A stretch of DNA of 64,000 nt, from contig JAETNO010000005.1 of the NCBI GenBank assembly GCA_021768245.1, forward strand, positions 1 to 64,000, read 5' to 3'. The notes beneath the pieces are model-generated. The model was not told the origin of the DNA, did not search any database, and was given only the letters and a program-made list of their open reading frames with translations. Shown here one piece after another: positions 17,925-25,242 of the stretch. The first letter of the stretch is position 1. Each line of letters begins with the position of its first letter. This stretch comes from Bacteroidaceae bacterium. Lineage in GTDB: Bacteria; Bacteroidota; Bacteroidia; Bacteroidales; Muribaculaceae. A program made the position numbers and the translations under genes.

Positions 17925-17947
17925 AAATATCGCAAATTGCGATATTT
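17925..17947. repeat. 23-bp perfect palindrome downstream of oxyR
   Basis: The 11-bp arms 17925-17935 and 17937-17947 mirror each other around one base, with core ATATCGCAA. Related direct copies lie just upstream (around 17911-17930). It is AT-rich and has no T-run, so an operator-like site is as likely as a structural one. No adjacent start codon explains it. Confidence 0.5.
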
Positions 17948-17990
17948 GATATTGTATTTGCGTATTTACCAGGAAATTATGACAACAAAA

Positions 17991-18023
17991 GCACCCCGAC
18001 AATTTGTTTTTTTGTCGGGGCGC
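17991..18023 (-). terminator. Intrinsic terminator of yebC
   Basis: A 9-bp stem (17994-18002 with 18012-18020) is followed on the minus strand by a TTTTGTT run. It lies about 47 bp after the yebC stop. Confidence 0.75.
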
Positions 18024-18069
18024 TTCGTATATAGACACTTGATATGTCAGTTTGTCGGAAAATGCTTTA

Positions 18070-18804
18070 TCAGTCTTCTTCCTTCATGTTGTGGAATACG
18101 TTCTGGACATCTTCGTCCTCTTCGATTTTCTCAAGAAGTTTCTCGATAGCGGCACGCTGGTCGGGGGTAACCTCCTTGAGGTCGTTGGGGATGCGTTCGA
18201 ATTCAGACGAGATGATTTCGAAACCGTTGTCCTCAAGATATTTCTGAATGTTGGCATATTCCTCGAAAGCGCCGTAAAGCACAATCTGCTCGTTGCCGTC
18301 CTCGTCCTCGTCATGGCCGAGTTCGTCAACACCGTAGTCAATAAGCTCGAGTTCGAGATCTTCAAGACTGATTCCGTCCTTGGGTTGAATCTTAAATACG
18401 CTCTTATGGTCGAAAAGGAAAGTCAGCGAGCCCTGGGTGCCGAGAGTGCCACCGTGTTTGGTGAAGTATGAACGTACGTTGGCAACTGTACGGGTATTGT
18501 TGTCGGTAGCGGCTTCAACAAAGATAGCGATGCCGTGGGGGCCGTATCCTTCGTAGGTGATTTCCTTGTAGTCGCCTGCGTCCTTGTCGGTAGCTTTTTT
18601 TATAGCGCGTTCTACGGTATCCTTAGGCATATTCGCAGCCTTTGCGTTCTGCATGAGGGCGCGGAGACGGGGATTGGTAGCGGGGTCGGGACCGCCGGCT
18701 TTGGCGGCTATGGTGATTTCCTTACCTATGCGGGTAAATGTACGCGACATGTTACCCCAACGTTTCAGTTTACGTGCTTTGCGGTATTCAAATGCTCTTC
18801 CCAT
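18070..18804 (-). CDS. yebC: YebC/PmpR-family transcriptional/translational regulator
   Basis: This 244-aa cytoplasmic protein has the family N-terminus (GRAFEYRKARKLKRW) and the GPHGIAIFVEAATDN and SYFTKHGGTLG motifs. YebC proteins were named as DNA-binding regulators, and some relatives assist ribosomes at difficult peptide stretches. It lies 49 bp after pheT on the same strand and ends in a clear terminator, so the two are probably co-transcribed. Confidence 0.93.
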   Translation of the reverse strand: MGRAFEYRKARKLKRWGNMSRTFTRIGKEITIAAKAGGPDPATNPRLRALMQNAKAANMPKDTVERAIKKATDKDAGDYKEITYEGYGPHGIAIFVEAATDNNTRTVANVRSYFTKHGGTLGTQGSLTFLFDHKSVFKIQPKDGISLEDLELELIDYGVDELGHDEDEDGNEQIVLYGAFEEYANIQKYLEDNGFEIISSEFERIPNDLKEVTPDQRAAIEKLLEKIEEDEDVQNVFHNMKEED

Positions 18805-18853
18805 GGTGTGAGTTACAATTGATTTTATAGTGTATTTATCTTATTTTCGCATA

Positions 18854-21322
18854 TTATCGGAGTTCCGCCCCGAGTTTCTTTGTGAGATTGGTGATAATCT
18901 TGTTCATCACGGCTTCAATCTGCTTGTCCTGCAAAGTTTTTTCAGCATCCTGGAGTGTGAGGGCGATAGCATATGACTTCTTGCCTTCAGGGAGGTTCTT
19001 ACCTTCATAGACATCAAAGAGGGTGATGTCCTTGAGCAGCTTACGCTCGCTCTCACGGACAGTGGCCTCGACCTGTTCCATCGACACAGCCTTATCGAGA
19101 AGCAGCGCGAGGTCGCGCTTGACAGGCATCGTCTTTGCAAGAGGAGTATAGCTCACGCTCTTGCGGAGAGAAAGATTCACGAGCGCATGCCAGTCGAGCT
19201 CGCAGAATACAACGCTCTGCTTTATGTCGAACTTGGCAGCAATCTTTTTAGCAACTATACCCATCACACCGAGAAGCTTGCCGGAGCGGGTCGAGATATC
19301 GAGCGACGCTGCAAAAAGTTCATGGCGCGAAGCGGTGAGTTTGATTTCCTGAGGATTGATGCCGAGGCGGGCAAAAATATTTGCAACTGCGGCTTTAAGG
19401 TCGTAGACCGTAGCTTCCTGCTCGGCACGCCCCCAGTTGCCCGGACGGAGCGCGCCGGTCAGCCACAGTGCAAGGCGCGAGGCCTCACTATAGGGAGCAA
19501 GAACATTCTCGGCAGTAGCTTCAGTAGAAGGATTGAAGAAATATACATTGCCAAACTCATACATGGCGAGGTCGGCCATCTTGCGGTTGATATTGTGGCT
19601 TAACGATTCAAGCCCTCCGAAGAGAAGAGTCTGACGCATCACGTTGAGATCGTTGCTCAACGGATTGAGAAGTCTGACACAATGGTCAGCCGGATATTCC
19701 TGCAACTCACTATAGTAGGCCTCGACCGTGAGAGAATTGTTGAGAATCTCGTTGAAGCCCTCGCCACAGAGTTGCTCGCTGATTAGATTGCGGAGCTTGT
19801 TGTCCTCGTCCTCAAAAGACTTCGAGGAAAGGGCAGAGCGGACACTGTCGCTTATCTCCACATTATTATATCCATAAATTCTGAGCACATCCTCCACTAC
19901 ATCACACGGACGGGTGACATCCACGCGATAGGTCGGCACCTTCATCACCACTTTCTCATCGCTAAGCTCAGTGAATTCCATTTCAAGGCTCCTGAGGATT
20001 GAAACGACAGTGTCGGCAGGGATATGCTTGCCGACGAGGCGGTCAAGATAGTCAAAACTGAGGTCAACGACCGCAGGCTCGATATGCACGGGATAATTGT
20101 CGCATAGCGGGCCGCAAATCTCACCGCCTGCAAGTTCCTTTACAAGCAGGGCCGCAAGGTGAAGGATATAGAGAGTGGCGTTGGGGTCTACACCGCGCTC
20201 GAAGCGGAAAGAAGAATCGGTGCTGAGACCATGGCGGCGCGCGGTCTTGCGGACAGATGTCGGGTTGAAGTATGCGCTCTCAAGGAATACGTCGGTAGTG
20301 GTCTCGGTAACGCCTGAATCAAGCCCGCCGAAAACACCAGCTATACACATTGGCGACTCGGCATTGCAAATCATCAGGTCGCGCGAATCGAGCGTGTGCT
20401 CCACCCCATCAAGGGTCACGAATTTTTCCCCTTCGCGGGCGTTTTTGACCACAACCTTGCCACCGGCAATCTTCGCCACGTCAAAACAGTGGAGCGGCTG
20501 CCCCATGGCGTGAAGAAGATAGTTGGTGATATCCACAATATTATTGATGGGGCGTAGACCGATAGTCGTCAGGCAATCCTTAAGCCATTTCGGGGACTCC
20601 TTGACAGTGACGCCACGGACGGTGACGCCAGTATAGCGCGGGCAGGCATCGGTGTTCTCCACCTCTACTGTCACACCACCGTCAGGCCTGTCGATGGCAA
20701 AAGCCTCATCCGACGGACGACGGAGTTCTGCAGCCTCCGTATGGGCGGCCATCCATGCCGAGAGGTCACGCGCCACGCCGAAATGCGAAGCGGCATCAAT
20801 ACGGTTTGGGGTGAGGTCCACCTCAAGGAGATAGTCGGAGGTAAGACCGTAGTATTCCGCAGCCGGGGTGCCGGGTTTGACATCTTCTGCAATCACGATG
20901 ATACCGTCGTGGGAATTCCCGACGCCGATTTCATCCTCGGCGCAAATCATGCCCGACGATTCAACTCCGCGTATCTTTGATTTCTTTATCGTGAACTCCT
21001 TGTCGCCATCGTAAAGGACAGTGCCTACCGTAGCCACCACTACAGTCTGGCCGGCAGCTACGTTGGGAGCGCCACACACAATCTGGGTCGGTTCTCCGCC
21101 CAGACCGAGGTCTACAGTAGTGATGTGGAGATGGTCACTGTTGGGATGCTCCACACAGGTCAGCACTTTGCCTATGACTATGCCGCGGAGGCCTCCGCGG
21201 ATTGACTCGACCTCCTCGACCGAACCGGTCTCAAGGCCTATCGAAGTGAGTGCGGCGGCAAGCTCGTCGGGACTAAGGTTAAAATCGAGGTATTTCCTAA
21301 GCCAATTATATGATATGTTCAT
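18854..21322 (-). CDS. pheT: Phenylalanyl-tRNA synthetase beta subunit
   Basis: PheT forms the alpha2-beta2 enzyme that charges tRNA-Phe. The 822-aa length is normal. In order it has the N-terminal tRNA-binding (EMAP-like) domain with HPNSDHLHITTVD, the B3/B4 editing domain, B5, the inactive synthetase-like core and a C-terminal ferredoxin-fold anticodon-binding domain (VKRDLALLLD to the end). pheS is not adjacent, as is common in this phylum. It has its own promoter at 21372-21403. Confidence 0.97.
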   Translation of the reverse strand: MNISYNWLRKYLDFNLSPDELAAALTSIGLETGSVEEVESIRGGLRGIVIGKVLTCVEHPNSDHLHITTVDLGLGGEPTQIVCGAPNVAAGQTVVVATVGTVLYDGDKEFTIKKSKIRGVESSGMICAEDEIGVGNSHDGIIVIAEDVKPGTPAAEYYGLTSDYLLEVDLTPNRIDAASHFGVARDLSAWMAAHTEAAELRRPSDEAFAIDRPDGGVTVEVENTDACPRYTGVTVRGVTVKESPKWLKDCLTTIGLRPINNIVDITNYLLHAMGQPLHCFDVAKIAGGKVVVKNAREGEKFVTLDGVEHTLDSRDLMICNAESPMCIAGVFGGLDSGVTETTTDVFLESAYFNPTSVRKTARRHGLSTDSSFRFERGVDPNATLYILHLAALLVKELAGGEICGPLCDNYPVHIEPAVVDLSFDYLDRLVGKHIPADTVVSILRSLEMEFTELSDEKVVMKVPTYRVDVTRPCDVVEDVLRIYGYNNVEISDSVRSALSSKSFEDEDNKLRNLISEQLCGEGFNEILNNSLTVEAYYSELQEYPADHCVRLLNPLSNDLNVMRQTLLFGGLESLSHNINRKMADLAMYEFGNVYFFNPSTEATAENVLAPYSEASRLALWLTGALRPGNWGRAEQEATVYDLKAAVANIFARLGINPQEIKLTASRHELFAASLDISTRSGKLLGVMGIVAKKIAAKFDIKQSVVFCELDWHALVNLSLRKSVSYTPLAKTMPVKRDLALLLDKAVSMEQVEATVRESERKLLKDITLFDVYEGKNLPEGKKSYAIALTLQDAEKTLQDKQIEAVMNKIITNLTKKLGAELR

Positions 21323-21371
21323 GATAATGAAAAGTTCACTGAATTGAATCGTATATGTTTACATTAGGGTG

Positions 21372-21403
21372 CAAAGTTACGAAATCTCAGCAAACAATCC
21401 AAA
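21372..21403 (-). promoter_or_regulatory. pheT promoter
   Basis: On the minus strand TTTG (21400-21403), a 20-bp spacer and TAACTTTG (21372-21379) match the consensus exactly. The leader to the pheT start is about 43 nt. Confidence 0.7.
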
Positions 21404-21421
21404 GTTAAAATCGGCAAAGCT

Positions 21422-21700
21422 TCACCCCCGCTTCTTCTTGCGGTCATTGTGGACTTTTATGCCGAACACTATCACCGATGAAATGGTGGTAATCAGGTTG
21501 GTTATAATCAAGGGCCAGTTGCCAAGCATGAAGCCCTGAATCACGAAAAATATGCTTCCGAAAGCCAGCAGCAGAAAGGTAGGCATGGCGATGCCGTCGG
21601 TGTCGCGCGTACGGATTGTGTAGATGGCCTGGGGCAGATAACCGCACACCATGCAGATGGCGGCTGCATAGCCGACGATATTGATGATTACAGGGCTCAT
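21422..21700 (-). CDS. SemiSWEET-type PQ-loop sugar transporter
   Basis: This 92-aa protein has three hydrophobic helices and the PQ motif in GYLPQAIYTIRTRDTDG, the hallmark of SemiSWEETs, which dimerise to form a sugar channel. The helical order and basic C-terminal tail (NDRKKKRG) fit the family. The transported sugar is unknown. It ends 99 bp before the pheT start on the same strand. Confidence 0.85.
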   Translation of the reverse strand: MSPVIINIVGYAAAICMVCGYLPQAIYTIRTRDTDGIAMPTFLLLAFGSIFFVIQGFMLGNWPLIITNLITTISSVIVFGIKVHNDRKKKRG

Positions 21701-21812
21701 AGTCTTATACAGGTTTTATGAAAACAATTATAATCTGTATGAAAAACAATCTCTAAAATGTGTTTAATATCATTTTAACGCCTTCCGCCTGACTTATGTT
21801 GTATTTTTTTAG

Positions 21813-21820
21813 TAATTTTG
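21813..21820 (+). promoter_or_regulatory. -7 element four bases before a start codon
   Basis: TAATTTTG ends at 21820 and the ATG is at 21825, so transcription should begin almost on the start codon (leaderless mRNA). No good -33 TTG is present. Confidence 0.45.
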
Positions 21821-21824
21821 CGAC

Positions 21825-23873
21825 ATGCACCCGACATCCGCACTCAGACTGCTCCTCGCTATAATAGCTGCCGCCATCCTCGCCGCATGCGCAAGCATGG
21901 GACGTCCGGAAGGGGGCCCTCGCGACATGGAGCCGCCTGTCTATGTGCGGTCCAACCCGCGGCCTGGCCAGCTCAATGTGAAGAACAACAAGCTTGTGGT
22001 TGAATTCGACGAGAATGTGGCTCTCGACGACCCTATGTCGAAAGTCGTAGTGTCACCGGCCCAGAAAACGACCCCGGCAATCTCCGCGATCGGACGCAAG
22101 GTCACGGTTGAACTGCGCGACACCCTCCTGCCGAACACCACCTATACTATCGACTTCGCAGACGCCATAAAAGACCTCAACGAATCCAATGTGCTCGACG
22201 GTCTCGCCCTCGATTTCGCCACCGGCGATTCGATTGACTCGCTGCGCATATCAGGCATGCTTTTCGAAGCCCGCACGCTCGAACCCGCGCAGGGGATGCT
22301 CGTCGGTGTCTACTCAAATCTCTCCGACACAGCCATCCGTACGCTTCCATTCGAGCGCATCACCAAAACCAACCAGCTCGGGCAGTTCACAATCAGGAAT
22401 CTCAAACCCGGTTCATACCGCATCTATGCCGTCAACGACATGAACCGGGACTACCACTGGGACCGCTCGGAGGATGTGGCCTTCTACGACCTGACAATCT
22501 CACCGTCGTCGACTCCTGCCGAATTCACCGACACTCTCGTCAATACCGCCGGCGAGGACTCGATAGTCTCACGTATGGGCACCCGCTTTCTCCCCGACGA
22601 CATACTGCTCACGTGGTTCAACGAAAACTATGTGGCACAATACCTCCGGAAGCATGACAGAAACGACCCCCGATATATCGATTTCGAATTTGCCGCCAAA
22701 TCCGACACTCTGCCAATCATAAAGCTGCTCAACAGCCATCGCGCAGGCGACGACATTTCAAAATGGGCGGTAATAGAGGCCAACCCCACACTCGACACCC
22801 TGAGATACTGGATTACCGACACCTCCCTCATCTCAATGGATACCCTGCGGCTCGCCGTCTCCTATCTGCGCCCCGACTCCCTTGAACGCATGACAATGAC
22901 CACAGACTCCCTGCGGCTCGTGGACAAGGGTGCGAAAAACCGTCGCAAACAGATGGAAAAAGAGGCGAAAGAAAGAGAGAAGCAGAGGGAGAAAGAGAGA
23001 AAGGATCTCGAGAAACAAGGGGTTAACCTCGATTCTCTCGACGCTGCCGACACGATTCCTCCGCGACCCAAACCTATTGATTTCAAAGTCACTTCCGGAG
23101 GCTCTCAGGACTTGAACCGTCCGATTTATTTCACTTCATCCACTCCGATTGCTTCAATCGATACATCGGCGATAAGATTCGAAGAACTGATTGACTCAGT
23201 GTGGCAACCGCTCAAGGCACCGCATATCGAACGGATATCTCCACTCAACCCTTTGAAATTCAAGGCAGACTATAAATGGGAGCCGGGAAGCAAATATAGG
23301 CTCACCATTGATTCAGCCGCCATCTACGATGTCTATGGATTCACAAATGACTCCATAGGCCAGGAAATCAACGCCAAGAAGCTCGACGAGTATTCCACTC
23401 TCGCGTTCAATATCTCGGGGCTCAATGGCCGTCCCGCCATAGTCGAAGTCCTCGACGGCTCCGACAAAGTTGTGGCAGCCGCCCCGGTCACCGGTTCGCT
23501 GGGCAAAATCGAATACCTCTCTCCGGGAACATACTATGCCCGTCTCTTTATCGATGCGGACTCCAATGGCGTCTATAGCGGAGGTGTGCTTGACTCCATC
23601 CAACCGGAGGAGGTCTACTATTACCCCAAGAAAATAAACCTTAAGAAAAACTGGGGAGTGGAGCAGTCGTGGGACATCAACGAGCTTCCGATTGACATGC
23701 AGAAACCTCTTGAAATCAAGAAGAACAAGCCCAAACGCAAACGTGGCGAAGAAGACGACACACGAAACAATGATGAGGAGGAAGAAGACGAATTCTTCGA
23801 CGACCCATTCATGAACGCTGCTACACGCAACCAGTTCGGCAACAACTACTACGACGACCGTCGCAGATATTGA
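21825..23873 (+). CDS. Big_5 Ig-like domain lipoprotein
   Basis: This 682-aa protein has a lipoprotein signal ending in Cys22. A Big_5-type Ig-like domain (about 35-130) contains the VEFDENVALDD and LPNTTYTIDF segments. A carboxypeptidase-like fold follows (LGQFTIRNLKPGSYRIYAV, about 185-205), and a charged coiled-coil (KEAKEREKQREK) lies near 385-400. The C-terminus is rich in Asp/Glu. Proteins of this kind are common and conserved in Bacteroidetes but of unknown function. The start may be leaderless. Confidence 0.8.
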   Translation: MHPTSALRLLLAIIAAAILAACASMGRPEGGPRDMEPPVYVRSNPRPGQLNVKNNKLVVEFDENVALDDPMSKVVVSPAQKTTPAISAIGRKVTVELRDTLLPNTTYTIDFADAIKDLNESNVLDGLALDFATGDSIDSLRISGMLFEARTLEPAQGMLVGVYSNLSDTAIRTLPFERITKTNQLGQFTIRNLKPGSYRIYAVNDMNRDYHWDRSEDVAFYDLTISPSSTPAEFTDTLVNTAGEDSIVSRMGTRFLPDDILLTWFNENYVAQYLRKHDRNDPRYIDFEFAAKSDTLPIIKLLNSHRAGDDISKWAVIEANPTLDTLRYWITDTSLISMDTLRLAVSYLRPDSLERMTMTTDSLRLVDKGAKNRRKQMEKEAKEREKQREKERKDLEKQGVNLDSLDAADTIPPRPKPIDFKVTSGGSQDLNRPIYFTSSTPIASIDTSAIRFEELIDSVWQPLKAPHIERISPLNPLKFKADYKWEPGSKYRLTIDSAAIYDVYGFTNDSIGQEINAKKLDEYSTLAFNISGLNGRPAIVEVLDGSDKVVAAAPVTGSLGKIEYLSPGTYYARLFIDADSNGVYSGGVLDSIQPEEVYYYPKKINLKKNWGVEQSWDINELPIDMQKPLEIKKNKPKRKRGEEDDTRNNDEEEEDEFFDDPFMNAATRNQFGNNYYDDRRRY

Positions 23874-23914
23874 ATAACAACATACCAAGGATAGACCGAG
23901 CAGCTTATAAATGC

Positions 23915-24889
23915 TTAATTCTCCCTGGAAATGACAAAATCGAATAGGGACATAAGCTTTCCTACCACCGGCGAATCAAACGAAGAAAGCAGTGCGGATG
24001 CTTCATCGCGCATGCGCTTCATTGTCTCATAGGCATACTCTATACCCCCGTTGTCACGGGCAAAAGCCAAAAGACGTTCGATATCACCCTCACTCAATGC
24101 CTTGTCAGATGTCAGCAACGCATACATAGAGTCGCGTTCGGCAGATTCTGTGTTGCCGAGGGCATAGAGCAGAGGCAATGTGACTTTCCCCTCCCTTAGG
24201 TCATTTCCGGTCGGCTTCCCTATGGCCCTGTCATTGAAATAGTCAAAGATATCGTCCTTTATCTGGAAGCAACGGCCAAAAAGCTCGGCAAAACGACGCA
24301 TCGCGTCAAGACGCCAGTCGTCAACACCGGTGCAATAAGCGCCCATCGACACACAGGACACGAAAAGCGAGGCTGTCTTGTGGGAAATCACCTTATAATA
24401 TGACTCCTCGTCAAGCTCATGGTAGCGCGCATTATAAATCTGGTCCATCTCGCCGAGTGAAAGCAGCTCGCCAAGGTCGGCTATCGCGCGTATCACCCTC
24501 AGGTCTCCGGTGCGGGTGGCAAGTTTCAAAGCATTAGAGACAAAAAAGTCACCGACAAGCACGGCCACATGGTTATCCCACATAGCATTTATAGTCTCAT
24601 GGCCATGGCGGCAGTCAGAATCGTCGACCACATCGTCGTGAATCAGCGATGCATTGTGAAGAATCTCCACTGAAGCCGCCGCAGTAATCACATTGTCGGT
24701 CACCTCTCCGAAAAGTTTGGCGGTAAGCATCACCAGCATCGGACGCAATTGCTTCCCTTTGTGGCGGAGATAGTTTGCGACCACCCTGTTCATCATCGGA
24801 TTTGACGAATCAAGCGTTTGGCCGATTAGCGAATCAAGCCTGGCCAGGTCTGATTTTAGTGAAAGCCTTATATCTTCGAGGGCGGTCAT
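23915..24889 (-). CDS. Polyprenyl diphosphate synthase (long-chain)
   Basis: This trans-prenyl transferase elongates farnesyl/geranylgeranyl diphosphate, probably for menaquinone side chains. Both aspartate-rich motifs are intact: HDDVVDDSD (first) and KDDIFDYF (second). The frame is open up to 25096, but that part would lie upstream of a perfect minus-strand promoter at 24914-24945. ATG 24889 (MTALEDIRLSL) gives a 324-aa protein of normal length and is chosen as the start. The divergent control region 24955-25055 lies just upstream. Confidence 0.92.
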   Translation of the reverse strand: MTALEDIRLSLKSDLARLDSLIGQTLDSSNPMMNRVVANYLRHKGKQLRPMLVMLTAKLFGEVTDNVITAAASVEILHNASLIHDDVVDDSDCRHGHETINAMWDNHVAVLVGDFFVSNALKLATRTGDLRVIRAIADLGELLSLGEMDQIYNARYHELDEESYYKVISHKTASLFVSCVSMGAYCTGVDDWRLDAMRRFAELFGRCFQIKDDIFDYFNDRAIGKPTGNDLREGKVTLPLLYALGNTESAERDSMYALLTSDKALSEGDIERLLAFARDNGGIEYAYETMKRMRDEASALLSSFDSPVVGKLMSLFDFVISREN

Positions 24890-24913
24890 GTGATGGTTTG
24901 AAAATGTAGGCCA

Positions 24914-24945
24914 CAAATTTACAAAAACTTCGCGGGCGTCGCAAA
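24914..24945 (-). promoter_or_regulatory. Promoter of the polyprenyl diphosphate synthase
   Basis: On the minus strand TTTG (24942-24945), 20 bp, TAAATTTG (24914-24921). The predicted start near 24907 leaves about 18 nt of leader and rules out the longer ORF start at 25096. Confidence 0.65.
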
Positions 24946-24954
24946 TAGACGTTC

Positions 24955-25055
24955 CAAAATCATGCCATTTTGATAATTTAAGTGCGATTTGAACTGATTT
25001 TACCCTTAGTTGGGCTGATTTTACCCTTGAATAGAGCAAAAATGGCATAATTTTG
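24955..25055. promoter_or_regulatory. Divergent control region with inverted and 21-bp-spaced direct repeats
   Basis: Two 17-bp arms, 24955-24971 and 25039-25055, are inverted repeats with one mismatch. Between them the 14-mer CTGATTTTACCCTT occurs twice, at 24994-25007 and 25015-25028, exactly 21 bp apart (two helical turns). This is the spacing expected for an AraC-type dimer. The second copy overlaps the -33 of the plus-strand promoter. A related site is at 28031-28046. Binding protein unknown; the AraC-domain regulator at 25243-27936 is the obvious candidate. Confidence 0.6.
25027..25055 (+). promoter_or_regulatory. Promoter of a short plus-strand transcript
   Basis: TTG (25027-25029), 18 bp, then TAATTTTG (25048-25055). 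There is no long ORF downstream, only a 15-codon ORF and a terminator hairpin at 25198-25228. Confidence 0.6.
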
Positions 25056-25150
25056 TCCCCGCAATAAGCAAACTCTGACGGATATATAAACAGCAAACAG
25101 AAAGAATTTATCGTGAGATAAAAAGGAATACTGATTCTTTAAATGAAATT

Positions 25151-25198
25151 ATGAAAGACTGCATACACGCATGTAGTGACCCATATAATGGTCAATGA
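25151..25198 (+). CDS. 15-residue ORF in the small transcript
   Basis: The ORF reads MKDCIHACSDPYNGQ and ends in TGA at 25196-25198. Two Cys, one His and a polar tail are its only features. There is no hydrophobic or signal segment. It is too short to recognise, and coding is supported only by its position in the transcript. Confidence 0.25.
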   Translation: MKDCIHACSDPYNGQ

Positions 25199-25228
25199 AT
25201 ATCCGGCGAAGCGATTTCGCCGGATATT
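25198..25228 (+). terminator. Hairpin ending the small transcript
   Basis: A 13-bp perfect stem (25198-25210 with 25216-25228) with a 5-nt loop is followed on the plus strand by an A/T-rich tail containing TTTTAT. It also lies just after the stop of the minus-strand regulator gene and could serve both directions. Confidence 0.6.
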
Positions 25229-25242
25229 TATTTTATAGCAAC

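Larger units (their letters stand above)
25062..25235 (+). ncRNA. Candidate small transcript of about 170 nt
   Basis: A good promoter (25027-25055) and a strong hairpin (25198-25228) bracket this stretch, so a short RNA is likely. It contains a 15-codon ORF at 25151-25198 whose stop codon overlaps the first terminator base. Regulatory RNA, small peptide mRNA and both are all possible. This accounts for the gene-free stretch 24890-25242 together with the control region upstream. Confidence 0.5.

Noticed and set aside
23313..23888. 191-aa minus-strand ORF overlapping the Big_5 lipoprotein
   Set aside because: Antisense shadow, low-complexity Val runs, no start-site support.
24890..25096. N-terminal extension of the prenyl synthase frame
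   Set aside because: A consensus promoter at 24914-24945 lies inside it and the family N-terminus begins at 24889.
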